DNA from: Anoxybacteroides rupiense
Lineage (GTDB): Bacteria > Bacillota > Bacilli > Bacillales > Anoxybacillaceae
DNA length: 64,000 nucleotides
Assembly: GCF_014196195.1 (NCBI RefSeq)
Contig: NZ_JACIDF010000004.1
Coordinates: 331,750 to 395,749 of the forward strand
Direction: 5' to 3'
Below are positions 36,112-45,423 of this stretch, piece after piece. Position 1 is the stretch's first letter, and every line of letters starts with the position of its first letter. The notes below the pieces were generated by a model. The model had not been told where the DNA came from. It ran no database searches and saw only the letters and a program-made list of their open reading frames with translations. The position numbers and the translations under genes were made by a program.

Positions 36112-37035
36112 ATGAAGGTGAAAAATGTGCTAACAATTCGCAAAGGAGAATGGCTAGAATTTACTGTACCGTCCGACTGGCACGGACAAACGATCGAATC
36201 TTTATTAAGGACCATGTGGAATTCACCAAAAAAATGGCTTCATCAACTCCGAATGGAAAAAGGAGTGAGAGTAAACGGAGAAACAGTGTCTTGGCAAACC
36301 CGCCTGCAAAAAAACGACCGATTCCAGATATGGGTGTATAAACCTGAGACGTCCGACATTTTACCAAACTATCAGGAGCTTGATATTTTGTGGGAAGACG
36401 AGCATCTTATCGTCGTAAATAAGGCTGCTGGAATGGAGGTCCATCCAACCTCTCCCAATCAAACAAACACATTATCCAACATTGTAGCAGCCTATTTTCA
36501 AACAAAGGGGATTTTTACAAAGGTTCGGCATATCCATCGCTTGGATCGGGATACATCAGGAGCTATTTTATTTGCTAAACACGCTTTGGCAGGTGCCATA
36601 TTGGACCGTATGCTGGAACAGCGGCAAATCAAACGAACCTATGTAGCTCTTGTTCATGGAATTTTAAAGGAGAAAAGCGGAAGCATTGACGCACCAATCG
36701 GACGGGATCGCCATCATCCGACAAGGCGAAGGGTATCAAAAACCGGCCTGGCCGCTGTAACCCATTATCGGGTTCTCGATACGGACTTTAAAAAGCAAAC
36801 TTCATTGGTCGAACTTACGTTAGAGACAGGACGCACACATCAAATCCGCGTGCATATGAGCTATATTGGTCATCCTTTAGTCGGCGATCGTTTATATGAG
36901 GGAAGCGCCCAACCATTGTCAAGACAGGCGCTTCATGCATTCAAGCTCGATTTCCCGCACCCTTTTACCAATGAATTCATTCGCTGCGTAGCTCCTTGCA
37001 ATGATAAATGGCTGCCTAATACCCTCTGGTCATAA
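36112..37035 (+). CDS. yhcT: RluA-family pseudouridine synthase (YhcT-like)
   Basis: RNA pseudouridine synthase of 307 residues. The N-terminal half has an S4-like region (about 20-75); the catalytic motif HRLDRDTSG is near residue 143 and GRTHQIRVHM near 240. It converts specific uridines in rRNA or tRNA to pseudouridine; the target is unknown. ATG 36112 is used; a GTG at 36127 with AAGGTG before it is an alternative start. Confidence 0.87.
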   Translation: MKVKNVLTIRKGEWLEFTVPSDWHGQTIESLLRTMWNSPKKWLHQLRMEKGVRVNGETVSWQTRLQKNDRFQIWVYKPETSDILPNYQELDILWEDEHLIVVNKAAGMEVHPTSPNQTNTLSNIVAAYFQTKGIFTKVRHIHRLDRDTSGAILFAKHALAGAILDRMLEQRQIKRTYVALVHGILKEKSGSIDAPIGRDRHHPTRRRVSKTGLAAVTHYRVLDTDFKKQTSLVELTLETGRTHQIRVHMSYIGHPLVGDRLYEGSAQPLSRQALHAFKLDFPHPFTNEFIRCVAPCNDKWLPNTLWS

Positions 37036-37140
37036 AGCTTGCCTTGCAGACGCTTTTATCATGCACCATTAGTCTCGCTCGGCTGCATTGATCGTCTGCA
37101 AGCGTTTTTCAATCGCCATCCATAGATGAGGATGAAAATA

Positions 37141-37176
37141 GCTGTAGACAAAGTCCAAATGGACTTTGTCTACAGC
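37141..37176. repeat. Dispersed GTAGACAAAGTC palindrome, copy 2
   Basis: GCTGTAGACAAAGTCCA and its complement with a 2-nt loop, 17-bp perfect arms, between two convergent genes. It may double as a terminator. Confidence 0.8.
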
Positions 37177-37197
37177 TTAGCTTTGTACACTTTGCTA

Positions 37198-38544
37198 TCA
37201 ATAATGAAATTGGGCCTCTCCATCACCATGTAGCGAATGATCTTCCTCTTGAGCTTCCTTTCTCGTGACTTCAATCGTTTTTACATGATGACCATCCATC
37301 TCCAGCACCTTCAACAAGTAATGATCCACCTCGATGCTGTCGCCTTCTTTGATATCATAGTGTTCTGTTAAAATCCAGCCGCCGATCGTATCAACGTCAC
37401 TATCATCAATTGACAGACCAAATAAATCATTGACCTCGCTAATCAACACTTTTCCATCAACCACTGTATGCAGATCATCAATTTTTTGGATTAACGGAAG
37501 CTCATCAACGTCAAACTCATCTTGAATTTCACCAACAATTTCCTCCAAGATATCTTCAACCGTAACAAGTCCTGACGTTCCGCCATATTCGTCCACTAAA
37601 ATCGCCATGTGAATACGTTCTTTTTGCATTTTTACAAGCAAATCATGAATGGCAATCGATTCAATCACTTGAATGATTGGACGAATATAATCCTTTAGCT
37701 CCTTCGTTTGTGAGCGATTAGCGACGAGATCTGTAAATACTTCCTTTACATTAATTAAACCGAGAACGTGGTCTTTATCTCCATCAATCACCGGATAACG
37801 TGTATACTTTTCTTCTTTAATGATCTCGAGATTTTCTTGAATCGAATGATTCATATCAAGAGCTACAATCTCTTTGCGCGGTACCATGATCTCCTTTGCC
37901 ACCCGGTCATCAAAACGGAAAATGTTATTGACGTATTTATATTCAGATTGGTTAATTTCCCCGCTTTTATAGCTCTCTGATAAAATAAGCCGCAATTCCT
38001 CTTCAGAATGCGCAAGCTCATGCTCTGACGCAGGCTTCAAGCCAAACAAATTGGTTACAAGGCGTGCGGATGTATTCAGTGTCCAAATAAATGGATACAT
38101 GAGCTTATAAAACAAAATAAGCGGCTTTGCTGTAAATAATGTAATAGCTTCAGCTTTTTGAATTGCGAATGTCTTCGGCGCCAGTTCACCAACAACCACA
38201 TGCAAAAACGTAATGCTAGCAAAGGCAATAATAAAAGACAAAACATGCGAGAGAGATTCGGATAAATCCAATCCTTCAAATACCGGCAGGAGCATTCGCT
38301 CAACAGTCGGCTCCCCTAGCCAACCTAATCCTAACGATGTAATCGTAATCCCAAGCTGGTTAGCTGATAAATACTCATCCAAATTTGAAATAACATTTTT
38401 CGCGGCAATCGCATGTTTATTTCCTTCGCTAATCAATTGATCGATTCTTGATGTCCGCACCTTGACGATAGCGAATTCCGAGGCAACGAAAAAGCCGGTA
38501 ATCGCAATTAATAAAGCCACTATCACTAAATTAAATATGTCCAA
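37198..38544 (-). CDS. CNNM/CorC-family membrane protein, probable Mg2+ exporter
   Basis: Protein of 448 residues: a DUF21/CNNM membrane domain (1-185), paired CBS domains (about 200-330) with [20 protein letters not shown], then a CorC_HlyC domain (345-430). Relatives MpfA/YhdP export Mg2+ in B. subtilis. The start is TTG 38544, immediately after an in-frame TAA. The only good ribosome site (AGGAGGTG) is 36 nt away, past a perfect hairpin (see 38552-38586). N-terminus [19 protein letters not shown] fits the family. Confidence 0.9.
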   Translation of the reverse strand: MDIFNLVIVALLIAITGFFVASEFAIVKVRTSRIDQLISEGNKHAIAAKNVISNLDEYLSANQLGITITSLGLGWLGEPTVERMLLPVFEGLDLSESLSHVLSFIIAFASITFLHVVVGELAPKTFAIQKAEAITLFTAKPLILFYKLMYPFIWTLNTSARLVTNLFGLKPASEHELAHSEEELRLILSESYKSGEINQSEYKYVNNIFRFDDRVAKEIMVPRKEIVALDMNHSIQENLEIIKEEKYTRYPVIDGDKDHVLGLINVKEVFTDLVANRSQTKELKDYIRPIIQVIESIAIHDLLVKMQKERIHMAILVDEYGGTSGLVTVEDILEEIVGEIQDEFDVDELPLIQKIDDLHTVVDGKVLISEVNDLFGLSIDDSDVDTIGGWILTEHYDIKEGDSIEVDHYLLKVLEMDGHHVKTIEVTRKEAQEEDHSLHGDGEAQFHY

Positions 38545-38551
38545 TTAGTTT

Positions 38552-38586
38552 CCGCACACGTTGACCGTGTGCGGATTACACCTCCT
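38552..38586 (-). promoter_or_regulatory. Leader hairpin between SD and TTG start
   Basis: Minus strand: AGGAGGTG (38586-38579), then CCGCACACG-gtcaa-CGTGTGCGG (38574-38552), then the TTG start at 38544. The hairpin would bring the ribosome site to roughly normal distance. Confidence 0.65.
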
Positions 38587-38603
38587 ACAAAACGAATTGT
38601 ATG

Positions 38604-39293
38604 TTACTCTTCATCGTTATTGCTTTGGGTAAAGATAAGTATATATTTCAACAGCTCAAGCACCGAAATAAGCGCAGCGGCCACATAAGTCAAAGCGGCT
38701 GCCCCCAGCACCTTGTTCACTCCACGCTCCTCTTCACGCTGGATAATTCCTTCAGCAAGCATAAATTTCTTCGCTCTTGAGCTTGCATTAAATTCAACGG
38801 GCAGCGTGACTAGCTGAAACGCTACAGCAAAGGAAAAGAAAATAATGCCTAGCCCAATAAGGGAAAGCTGCTTAAAAAGAAATCCCGCTATTAATAAGAA
38901 CGGAGCGGCTCCAGATGTGAAATTAACAATCGGGAACATGCGGTGGCGAAGCACTAGCGCTCCATATGATTGCTTATGCTGGACAGCATGGCCGACCTCA
39001 TGCGCTGCCACAGAAACGGCGGCGATGGAACGTCCGTAATATACTGGTTCTGATAGGCGAACAGCACGGGAAATCGGATCATAATGGTCCGTTAATCTTC
39101 CTCGAACTGGCTCAACAGGCACATGATAAAGACCATTGCGGTCTAAAATCATTCTGGCCACTTCCGCTCCCGTTAATCCGGAAGAAGCTAATACTCTTGA
39201 CCATCTTTCAAAGTTTCCCGAAACTTTAAATTGCGCCCACAGAGAAATGCCAAATGCAATCATAATTAAAAAATCCATCGGATGAAAAAACAT
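38604..39293 (-). CDS. Zinc membrane metalloprotease (YugP-like)
   Basis: Protein of 229 residues with an N-terminal membrane helix and three more after residue 120. The zinc motif is VAAHEVGHAVQH near residue 95. The size agrees with B. subtilis YugP. Function unknown. Start ATG follows GGAGGG. It reads toward the CNNM gene, separated by 60 nt, so the two may be one transcript. Confidence 0.88.
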   Translation of the reverse strand: MFFHPMDFLIMIAFGISLWAQFKVSGNFERWSRVLASSGLTGAEVARMILDRNGLYHVPVEPVRGRLTDHYDPISRAVRLSEPVYYGRSIAAVSVAAHEVGHAVQHKQSYGALVLRHRMFPIVNFTSGAAPFLLIAGFLFKQLSLIGLGIIFFSFAVAFQLVTLPVEFNASSRAKKFMLAEGIIQREEERGVNKVLGAAALTYVAAALISVLELLKYILIFTQSNNDEE

Positions 39294-39691
39294 TCATAAA
39301 CCCTCCGTTAATGGTCGCATAACATCCTGAAAAACATGTTATACTATTTAATATTTTACTGTACCTCGCATTTTTTCGTCAAACAAAGTCCTCTTTACCC
39401 TTTAGTATGGAAAAAATGAATACATATACAAATTCCTTTTTATTCTTGTCCGCTTTTTCAAGATGATTCGCTCCATCTTTTTTATCATGCTCATAGCTTA
39501 TTCTCTTCTCCCCTTCAGCCGTGTTTTCGCCATATCAAATTGAGGGAACCTTTCGATCTTTTCGTTTTATTGGATCTCCATGATTCGCAAATGGAGCCAA
39601 TGCCGAAGTCATGTATATATAGACGTAGCTCTTGTTCTATTTCATCGTTGGGTTTCAGAACAAGAAGCTTCTCCCCCCTATAAAATTAAAA

Positions 39692-39712
39692 AGGCTTCCA
39701 TCATGAAGCCTT
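39692..39712 (-). terminator. Terminator-like hairpin
   Basis: AAGGCTTC-catcat-GAAGCCTT with TTTTAATTTT on the minus strand. The nearest upstream gene on that strand, the aldo/keto reductase, ends 330 nt away. Confidence 0.6.
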
Positions 39713-39869
39713 AAATTGATGATAAACATTTTTATCCTCCATCAATGGCGATCGCTCTTCCGCTTATGAGCTTCTTTCGTGCGATTTGCACCTCCCAGCT
39801 GCATTCTTTATTTGTGTTTTCAAGCCAGTTTGATGTGGAAGCATCGCTACAAATGGAGGCTATTAAAAT

Positions 39870-39907
39870 GGTTGTAGCCAAAATCCATGTTCACTTTGAC
39901 TACAACC
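39870..39907. repeat. Dispersed GTAGACAAAGTC palindrome, copy 3 (degraded)
   Basis: GGTTGTAG...CTACAACC outer arms kept, inner arms partly mismatched. The flank GGAGGC-T-TTAAAATG before it resembles that of copy 1. Confidence 0.6.
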
Positions 39908-40041
39908 TGAAAACCTTCTCTTATGACACCTTTTTACAGCAAGCAACCTTTTTTCTCACAGTACGACGTCTTAGAGATGAAAGGATACATGAATCTCTCC
40001 CAACTCCACTTTATAAGGTGCGAAACTTCTTAGTGAATATG

Positions 40042-40869
40042 TTAAAAATTAAAATTATCTGGATCGGGACCGATCCGCTCATTTTTATTGAGGGAATTAA
40101 TTTTCTCCATGTCCTCTGCCGTTAATTCAAAATCAAAAATGTTTGCATTTTCTTTAATACGATGTGGAGTGACTGATTTTGGAATAGTCACCACTTCGTT
40201 TTGCAAATCCCAGCGAAGAATCACTTGTGCCGGTGATTTTCCATATTTCTTTCCGATTTCAATTAAAGTGGAATCATGAAGCAATTCCCCTTGCATAAGC
40301 GGCGACCAAGCCTCCAACTGAATTCCATGCTGTTTGCAGAAGGATCGAAGCTCTTCTTGAGTAAGGCGCGGATGATACTCCACTTGGTTTACCATCGGCT
40401 TAATTTGACAATCCGCAAGCAAATCTTCTAAATGATGAATCTGAAAATTACATACTCCAATAGCGCGCACGCGGCCATCTTTGTATAGCTGTTCAAGCGC
40501 ACGATACGTATCCTTATACTTCCCCTTTACAGGCCAATGAACCAAATAAAGGTCCACATAATCAAGACCAAGCTTTTGCAAACTGTCCTCAAACGCTTTT
40601 AATGTAGTATCATATCCTTGATCTGAATTCCACACTTTTGTAGTAATAAAAAGCTCTTGTCGCGGCACGCCAGATTCCTTTATAGCCTGGCCGACTCCTT
40701 GTTCATTTTTATAGACTGCGGCTGTATCAATATGACGGTATCCTACTTCAATCGCTGTTTTCACCGCTTGAACTACTTCCTCGCCATCCTTTACTTTCCA
40801 AACACCAAATCCAAGCCACGGCATTTTGACACCATTATGTAAGATCGCTCCATCATGTAAGCTGTTCAT
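40042..40869 (-). CDS. Aldo/keto reductase (YvgN/YtbE-like)
   Basis: NADPH-dependent reductase of 275 residues. The barrel residues are Asp and Tyr in [17 protein letters not shown], Lys in [10 protein letters not shown], and His in LVHWP. Family members reduce glyoxal and methylglyoxal. The start at 40869 follows AAGGAGG. It may help to clear reactive carbonyls, matching the neighbouring quinone genes. Confidence 0.9.
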   Translation of the reverse strand: MNSLHDGAILHNGVKMPWLGFGVWKVKDGEEVVQAVKTAIEVGYRHIDTAAVYKNEQGVGQAIKESGVPRQELFITTKVWNSDQGYDTTLKAFEDSLQKLGLDYVDLYLVHWPVKGKYKDTYRALEQLYKDGRVRAIGVCNFQIHHLEDLLADCQIKPMVNQVEYHPRLTQEELRSFCKQHGIQLEAWSPLMQGELLHDSTLIEIGKKYGKSPAQVILRWDLQNEVVTIPKSVTPHRIKENANIFDFELTAEDMEKINSLNKNERIGPDPDNFNF

Positions 40870-40948
40870 TGCTTCTCCTCCTTCCAAATTTTACGTTTTC
40901 ATTATCGCTTTTTTTGCTTTTAAAAAGCAAAAGATATGCTTGATCAAA

Positions 40949-40992
40949 AAACCGGCTTCTTATCGCCTTATGGCGATGTTAGAAGCCGGTTT
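40949..40992 (-). terminator. wrbA terminator
   Basis: AAACCGGCTTCT and AGAAGCCGGTTT enclose a smaller stem; TTTTTTG follows on the minus strand. Confidence 0.82.
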
Positions 40993-41012
40993 CATCTGAT
41001 CTCATGAATTTT

Positions 41013-41633
41013 TTATTTTTGTAAACCGTTTTTCACCCATTGGGCGACTTGCACCGTGCGTTTTGCTTGATGTTTGACAGCCGCCTCAGCATCTTCAGCA
41101 ATATTGCCGTTTTGATCTACTGTTACACTTGTACCATATGGATTTCCTCCGCCAGCAAAAATCGCCGAATCGGTATATCCTGGCGCTGCCACAATGGCTC
41201 CCCAATGATACATCGTTGTGTACAATTGCAAAATGGTTTGCTCTTGACCACCATGAGGATTTTGAGAGCTTGACATAGCACTTACCACTTTGTTGACAAG
41301 CTTCCCTTGGAACCAAAGCCCCCCTGTTGTGTCTAAAAATTGTTTAAGCTGCCCTGGAACATTGCCAAATCGGGTTGGTACGCTGAAAATAATCGCATCT
41401 GCCCATTCCAAGTCATCTAGCGTAACCGTTGGAACATCTTTTGTTGCTTCCACATGTGCCTTCCAAGCAGGGTTAGATTCAATGGCTGCCGCTGGAGCAA
41501 GCTCGGGAACTTTTAATACCTTTACGTCTGCCCCTGCGTCTTTCGCTGCTTCTTCTGCCCATTTCGCTAATTTGTAATTGGTTCCGGTAGAACTGTAATA
41601 GATGATCGCTAAGTTGACATTGGTCATATCCAT
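41013..41633 (-). CDS. wrbA: WrbA-like NAD(P)H:quinone oxidoreductase
   Basis: Flavodoxin-fold enzyme of 206 residues. The FMN loop YYSSTGTNYKLAKWA lies at the N-terminus, with PTRFGNVPGQLKQFLD near 90 and the flavin loop SSSQNPHGGQEQT near 120. It reduces quinones to hydroquinones in two-electron steps, preventing radical cycling. Strong AAGGAGAG start. It follows the pirin gene by 36 nt and shares its promoter. Confidence 0.92.
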   Translation of the reverse strand: MDMTNVNLAIIYYSSTGTNYKLAKWAEEAAKDAGADVKVLKVPELAPAAAIESNPAWKAHVEATKDVPTVTLDDLEWADAIIFSVPTRFGNVPGQLKQFLDTTGGLWFQGKLVNKVVSAMSSSQNPHGGQEQTILQLYTTMYHWGAIVAAPGYTDSAIFAGGGNPYGTSVTVDQNGNIAEDAEAAVKHQAKRTVQVAQWVKNGLQK

Positions 41634-41669
41634 TCTCTCCTTTATAAATATATAATCTCATTCCGCCTT

Positions 41670-42374
41670 TTAAGGCAGATCAATGAGCATTACCCGCGTA
41701 TCGGTCTCAGCGGCTATTTTTAATTGAGGGGTTTGAGCCATTCGTGCAGAATCTCGTTTATATAGATTAACCTCCTCGTTAACCTTCAATTCTCCATCAA
41801 TCACAAACAGGAAAATGCGACGGCCGCTCTCCTGCTCAAATATGATCTCATTTCCCGCTTCGATATCTGACAAATAGATGGTTAAATCCTGATGAATGTG
41901 CGCCACATTAGGAGATTGTGGATTTTTCGCTACAACAGGAAGCCATTGGTTTTTCAATTGGCTTATATCAAAGTCGGTTCTCTCATAAGACGGAGCAAGG
42001 CCTTGACGTTCTGGCAAAAACCAAAGCTGCAGCAAATTCACATCCTCTGTCGCTGATGGATTCACCTCAGAATGAACAATTCCAGTTCCAGCCGACATTC
42101 GCTGAATGCCGCCAAATGTAGTAACGGCCTCATTGCCTAAACTATCTTTATGTTTCAGCTGACCGCTAAGCACAATCGACACAATCTCCATTTCTTGATG
42201 GGGATGTGCACCAAATCCACGAAGTGGTTTGATCACATCATCATTTAATACACGCAAGGGGCCAAAATTTACGTTAGTTGGGTCAAAATACTCAGCAAAA
42301 GAAAAACTAAAGTGCGTATCTAGCCAACCATGAGTTGCATGATATCTTTCATCTGCCGGATATATTTGAATCAA
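41670..42374 (-). CDS. Pirin-family protein (quercetin dioxygenase-like cupin)
   Basis: Bicupin of 234 residues. Metal ligands lie in GAHPHQEMEIVS and GTGIVHSE of the N-terminal cupin. Homologues such as E. coli YhhW cleave quercetin. TTG start at 42374. The spacing to GGGAGG is long (12 nt). It heads an operon with wrbA; the promoter overlaps a quinone-sensor-type operator. Confidence 0.87.
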   Translation of the reverse strand: MIQIYPADERYHATHGWLDTHFSFSFAEYFDPTNVNFGPLRVLNDDVIKPLRGFGAHPHQEMEIVSIVLSGQLKHKDSLGNEAVTTFGGIQRMSAGTGIVHSEVNPSATEDVNLLQLWFLPERQGLAPSYERTDFDISQLKNQWLPVVAKNPQSPNVAHIHQDLTIYLSDIEAGNEIIFEQESGRRIFLFVIDGELKVNEEVNLYKRDSARMAQTPQLKIAAETDTRVMLIDLP

Positions 42375-42403
42375 CCTAGCTCACATCCTCCCAAAAGTCA
42401 AAA

Positions 42404-42486
42404 ATCTTGAAATCGAGATAATAAATTTCGATCTAATAAATTTTTAATTCGAGATTTATTATACAAACAATAAATACCATTGTCAA
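42404..42486 (-). promoter_or_regulatory. Promoter and MhqR-type operators of the pirin-wrbA operon
   Basis: Minus strand: TTGACA (42486-42481), 17-nt spacer, TATAAT (42463-42458). Just downstream is a half site ATCTCGAAT (42455-42447). A full dyad ATCTTGAAATCGAGAT is at 42404-42419. Compare the MhqR consensus ATCTCgaaTtCGAGAT. The rest of 42487-42735 shows no gene. Confidence 0.75.
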
Positions 42487-42735
42487 CCTATTTTGAATAA
42501 AAAAGCATACACTTCCTTTTTTACTTTTTTGTATGAACATGGAGCCTATATAGTGTAACGACGGCTGAAGGAAAATCTACTTCTTTGCCTTCGGCCGCCG
42601 ATTTTTCTGAAGATATTGGTTCATGCTGAACCACGCTCTTTCAAAAGCAATATAGTCAGCATGTCCAAGAATTCATTTGCCGAAATCTTGCGCTAGCTAT
42701 ATTCCATGATCTTTTCTGTCATCCTCCACCGTCCA

Positions 42736-43998
42736 TTACTGGGCGATGGTCATCTTTTGATTCATCTCAGGATTGCCCTCAGTATGAAATTCCTTTTCCA
42801 TTTTTGAAACAACAACTGTAGCTACCCCGTTTCCGATGAGATTCGTGATAGCGCGCGCTTCCGACATAAAGCGATCCACTCCAAGAAGCAATGCAATTCC
42901 CTCTACTGGAATCATCGGAAATGCTGTGAGCGTTGCCGCCAGCGTAATAAACCCTGATCCCGTTACTCCTGCCGCTCCTTTCGAAGTCAGCATTAACACA
43001 CCTAACAATGTGAGTTCTTGCCATATGGTCAGATCAATCCCGTACGCTTGCGCAATAAACATGGCCGCCATGGAAAGATAAATCGATGTTCCATCTAAAT
43101 TGAAAGAATATCCTGTCGGAACCACAAGACCAACGACCGATTTAGAACACCCATACTTTTCGAGTTTTTCCATCATTTTCGGCAAGGCTGACTCTGAAGA
43201 AGATGTCCCGAGCACAAGCAAAATTTCGTCTTTAATGTATGCAATAAATTTAAAAATGCTAAATCGATAAAATTTAGCAATCGCCCCCAGCACAAGCACG
43301 ATAAATAAAAACATTGTCATATAAACAGATCCCATTAGCTTTCCAAGGGCCACTAAAGAGCTTAATCCAAATGTACCGATCGTATAAGCCATAGCGCCAA
43401 AAGCGGCAAGAGGAGATACCTTCATTACCATGTTAACAATACGGAAGAAAATATCAGCTAATCTTTCAAATAAATCTACTACTGGCTTTGCTTTTTCTCC
43501 CATTGCCGCTGTCGCTAATCCAAACAGTACAGCAAAGAAAAGAATCGGAAGCAGGTCTCCCTTCGCCATCGCTCCAACCACATTATCAGGAATAATACTT
43601 AATAAAAACTCGACAATCCCGTGGTCCGTTGCTTCTGCCTGCTTCGTATACTGGGAAACATCGCCCCCCTTTATCGCGTCTATATTAACTCCTGCACCAG
43701 GCTTGATAAGATTGACAACGATGATCCCGATAGCTAAAGCAAACGTCGTCACAATTTCAAAATAAATGAGCGCTTTACCGCCAATTCGTCCTACCTTTTT
43801 CAAATCCCCCATGTTTCCAATACCGATGACAACAGTAAAGAAAATAATGGGTGCGATCAGCATTTTAATCAACTTAATAAATCCATCGGCTAGCACCTTT
43901 AGCTGCGTTCCAAAATCGGGAAATAAAAAACCTACCAAAATACCAAGCACAATTCCCGTGAGCACTTGAACCGTTAAATTTTTAAAATGAATCCTCAT
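42736..43998 (-). CDS. dctP: Dicarboxylate:cation symporter (DctA/GltP family)
   Basis: Transporter of 420 residues, SDF/DAACS family. The serine-rich loop [12 protein letters not shown] near 275 and [15 protein letters not shown] near 305 are the substrate hairpin motifs. It takes up succinate, fumarate or malate with protons or sodium. Adjacent dctB, dctS and dctR genes indicate C4-dicarboxylates rather than glutamate. A near-cre site lies just upstream of the ATG. The symbol follows B. subtilis usage. Confidence 0.88.
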   Translation of the reverse strand: MRIHFKNLTVQVLTGIVLGILVGFLFPDFGTQLKVLADGFIKLIKMLIAPIIFFTVVIGIGNMGDLKKVGRIGGKALIYFEIVTTFALAIGIIVVNLIKPGAGVNIDAIKGGDVSQYTKQAEATDHGIVEFLLSIIPDNVVGAMAKGDLLPILFFAVLFGLATAAMGEKAKPVVDLFERLADIFFRIVNMVMKVSPLAAFGAMAYTIGTFGLSSLVALGKLMGSVYMTMFLFIVLVLGAIAKFYRFSIFKFIAYIKDEILLVLGTSSSESALPKMMEKLEKYGCSKSVVGLVVPTGYSFNLDGTSIYLSMAAMFIAQAYGIDLTIWQELTLLGVLMLTSKGAAGVTGSGFITLAATLTAFPMIPVEGIALLLGVDRFMSEARAITNLIGNGVATVVVSKMEKEFHTEGNPEMNQKMTIAQ

Positions 43999-44017
43999 CC
44001 TTCTGTCCCCCTCTATT

Positions 44018-44031
44018 TGATAACGCTTTCA
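44018..44031. promoter_or_regulatory. cre-like site
   Basis: TGATAACGCTTTCA, one mismatch from the CcpA consensus, 20 nt before the symporter start. This suggests catabolite repression. Confidence 0.6.
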
Positions 44032-44127
44032 TTTATCATCGCCTTTATCTTAACAAACGACAGAAGAGTATGAATATTATGGTAATATTGTTCATTTTGT
44101 TCATTTTGTTCTTCAAACCAAATCCAT

Positions 44128-44156
44128 AAAAAATACTGAGCCAATGAGGCTCAGTG
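44128..44156 (-). terminator. dctB terminator
   Basis: ACTGAGCC-aatga-GGCTCAGT; the dctB stop is inside it. TATTTTTTAT follows on the minus strand. Confidence 0.85.
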
Positions 44157-45182
44157 CTGAATCTTCCGCAAAAGATCGTTGCCAAATTCTCTCTGAAATT
44201 CTTCATATAATGGTCTAAATGACTGTTTCCATTTTTCTCTTTCTGTTTCTGTAAGTTCATAAATATGCATTTGCTGATTTTGTTTCATTCGTTCCAATTC
44301 TTCTTGATTTTGTTGTTTAGACTGCTGTAAATTCCATCTCGTTGTCTCCTGCATGGCTTCGGTAATTTTTTCTTGAATATCTTTTGGTAAACTATTCCAG
44401 AACCTGCCGTTGACTATAACAGCATAGCCAAGATAGCCATGATTACTGATTGTTAAGTATGGTTGAAATTGATAAAACCCTTTTGAATAAATATTGGAGA
44501 TCGTATTTTCTTGCCCATCAAATTCATGCTTCTCTAACGATTCATAAACACGGTCAAAAGAAACTACGATCGGATTGGCCCCTAAAACCTGAAACTGTTT
44601 GCTAATGACTTCACTCGGCATCACCCGAAACCTTAATCCTGAAAAATCGTTTGGTTCAATCAATAGCCGGCGATTGCTCATCATCTGTTTAAAACCATTG
44701 CTCCATAACGCAAGCCCTTTCATCCCTTCGCGGTCAAGCATCGCTAATAATTGCTTTCCGACCTCTCCTGTAAAGGTTCTTTCGACATCGCTATAATCTT
44801 GAAAAATAAACGGCAAATCCAGAACCTGCCACTCTGGAATCAACTGTGTGACCTTTGACAATGATGGGGCAATCATTTGCACATCACCGCGCAATAAGGC
44901 ATCGATTTCTTCCCCGTCTGAGTATAAAGATCCATTTGGAAATACTTCTACCTTCACCCGGCCATTTGTCTTCTTCTCCACCAATTGAGCGAATTTCTGC
45001 GCTGCTAATCCTTTTGGTGTATTTTCAGCGACAACGTGGCTAAAATAAATCACAATTTGCTTGTTTAACCCTTGCTGTTCATCATCATAAACAAGCTGCT
45101 CCGGCTTTTGAATTTGTATCATCCATACGATTACAGCAGCTAAAATAGCCAATAAGCCGGTGATCATCCATTTTCTTCTCAT
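44151..45182 (-). CDS. dctB: C4-dicarboxylate-binding protein, TRAP-type (DctB-like)
   Basis: Solute-binding protein of the TRAP DctP family, 343 residues, exported and anchored by an N-terminal helix (about 6-24; no lipobox Cys). It has SHVVAENTPKGLAAQKFA near 48, LRFRVMPSEVISKQFQVLGA near 180 and FDGQENTISN near 222. No TRAP permease genes are adjacent. In B. subtilis DctB works as co-sensor for the DctS kinase. That fits the divergent dctS here. Confidence 0.88.
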   Translation of the reverse strand: MRRKWMITGLLAILAAVIVWMIQIQKPEQLVYDDEQQGLNKQIVIYFSHVVAENTPKGLAAQKFAQLVEKKTNGRVKVEVFPNGSLYSDGEEIDALLRGDVQMIAPSLSKVTQLIPEWQVLDLPFIFQDYSDVERTFTGEVGKQLLAMLDREGMKGLALWSNGFKQMMSNRRLLIEPNDFSGLRFRVMPSEVISKQFQVLGANPIVVSFDRVYESLEKHEFDGQENTISNIYSKGFYQFQPYLTISNHGYLGYAVIVNGRFWNSLPKDIQEKITEAMQETTRWNLQQSKQQNQEELERMKQNQQMHIYELTETEREKWKQSFRPLYEEFQREFGNDLLRKIQH

Positions 45183-45289
45183 GCTTCTCTCCCGTCACCT
45201 GTTTTCTGCTTTGAGAAAATTCTAACATATACAGAGAGAAATGATAAAATAGATAGAAGAAAAGTTTTATGCTTTATGATCAAGACACA

Positions 45290-45409
45290 ATGGAGGATCT
45301 GTTTTGGGAACCCATCGCTTCAATCTTTCTCCTGTTTTTTCTGCTGCCTCTCACGGTCAAAAAACAGAGAGGCAACAGGCAAAACAACTGGCATGCTTTG
45401 TCTTTCTGA
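45290..45409 (+). CDS. Candidate small membrane peptide before dctS
   Basis: 39-codon frame, ATG to TGA, ending 14 nt before dctS. It has one hydrophobic segment (PIASIFLLFFLLPLTV) and a basic tail. No clear ribosome site. May be a leader peptide or chance. Confidence 0.25.
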   Translation: MEDLFWEPIASIFLLFFLLPLTVKKQRGNRQNNWHALSF

Positions 45410-45423
45410 GAAGGAGTTGACAG

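Larger units (their letters stand above)
39294..40041. other. Long spacer
   Basis: About 750 bases without a credible gene. It contains a minus-strand terminator-like hairpin at 39692-39712 and a degraded palindromic repeat at 39870-39907. The rest looks like worn sequence. Confidence 0.5.

Noticed and set aside
38545..38600. Magnesium M-box riboswitch before the CNNM gene
   Set aside because: The leader is far too short and has only one hairpin; none of the M-box conserved blocks appear.
39745..40125. 126-codon open frame on the plus strand
   Set aside because: It crosses the worn palindromic repeat and the end of the aldo/keto reductase gene; no start signals.
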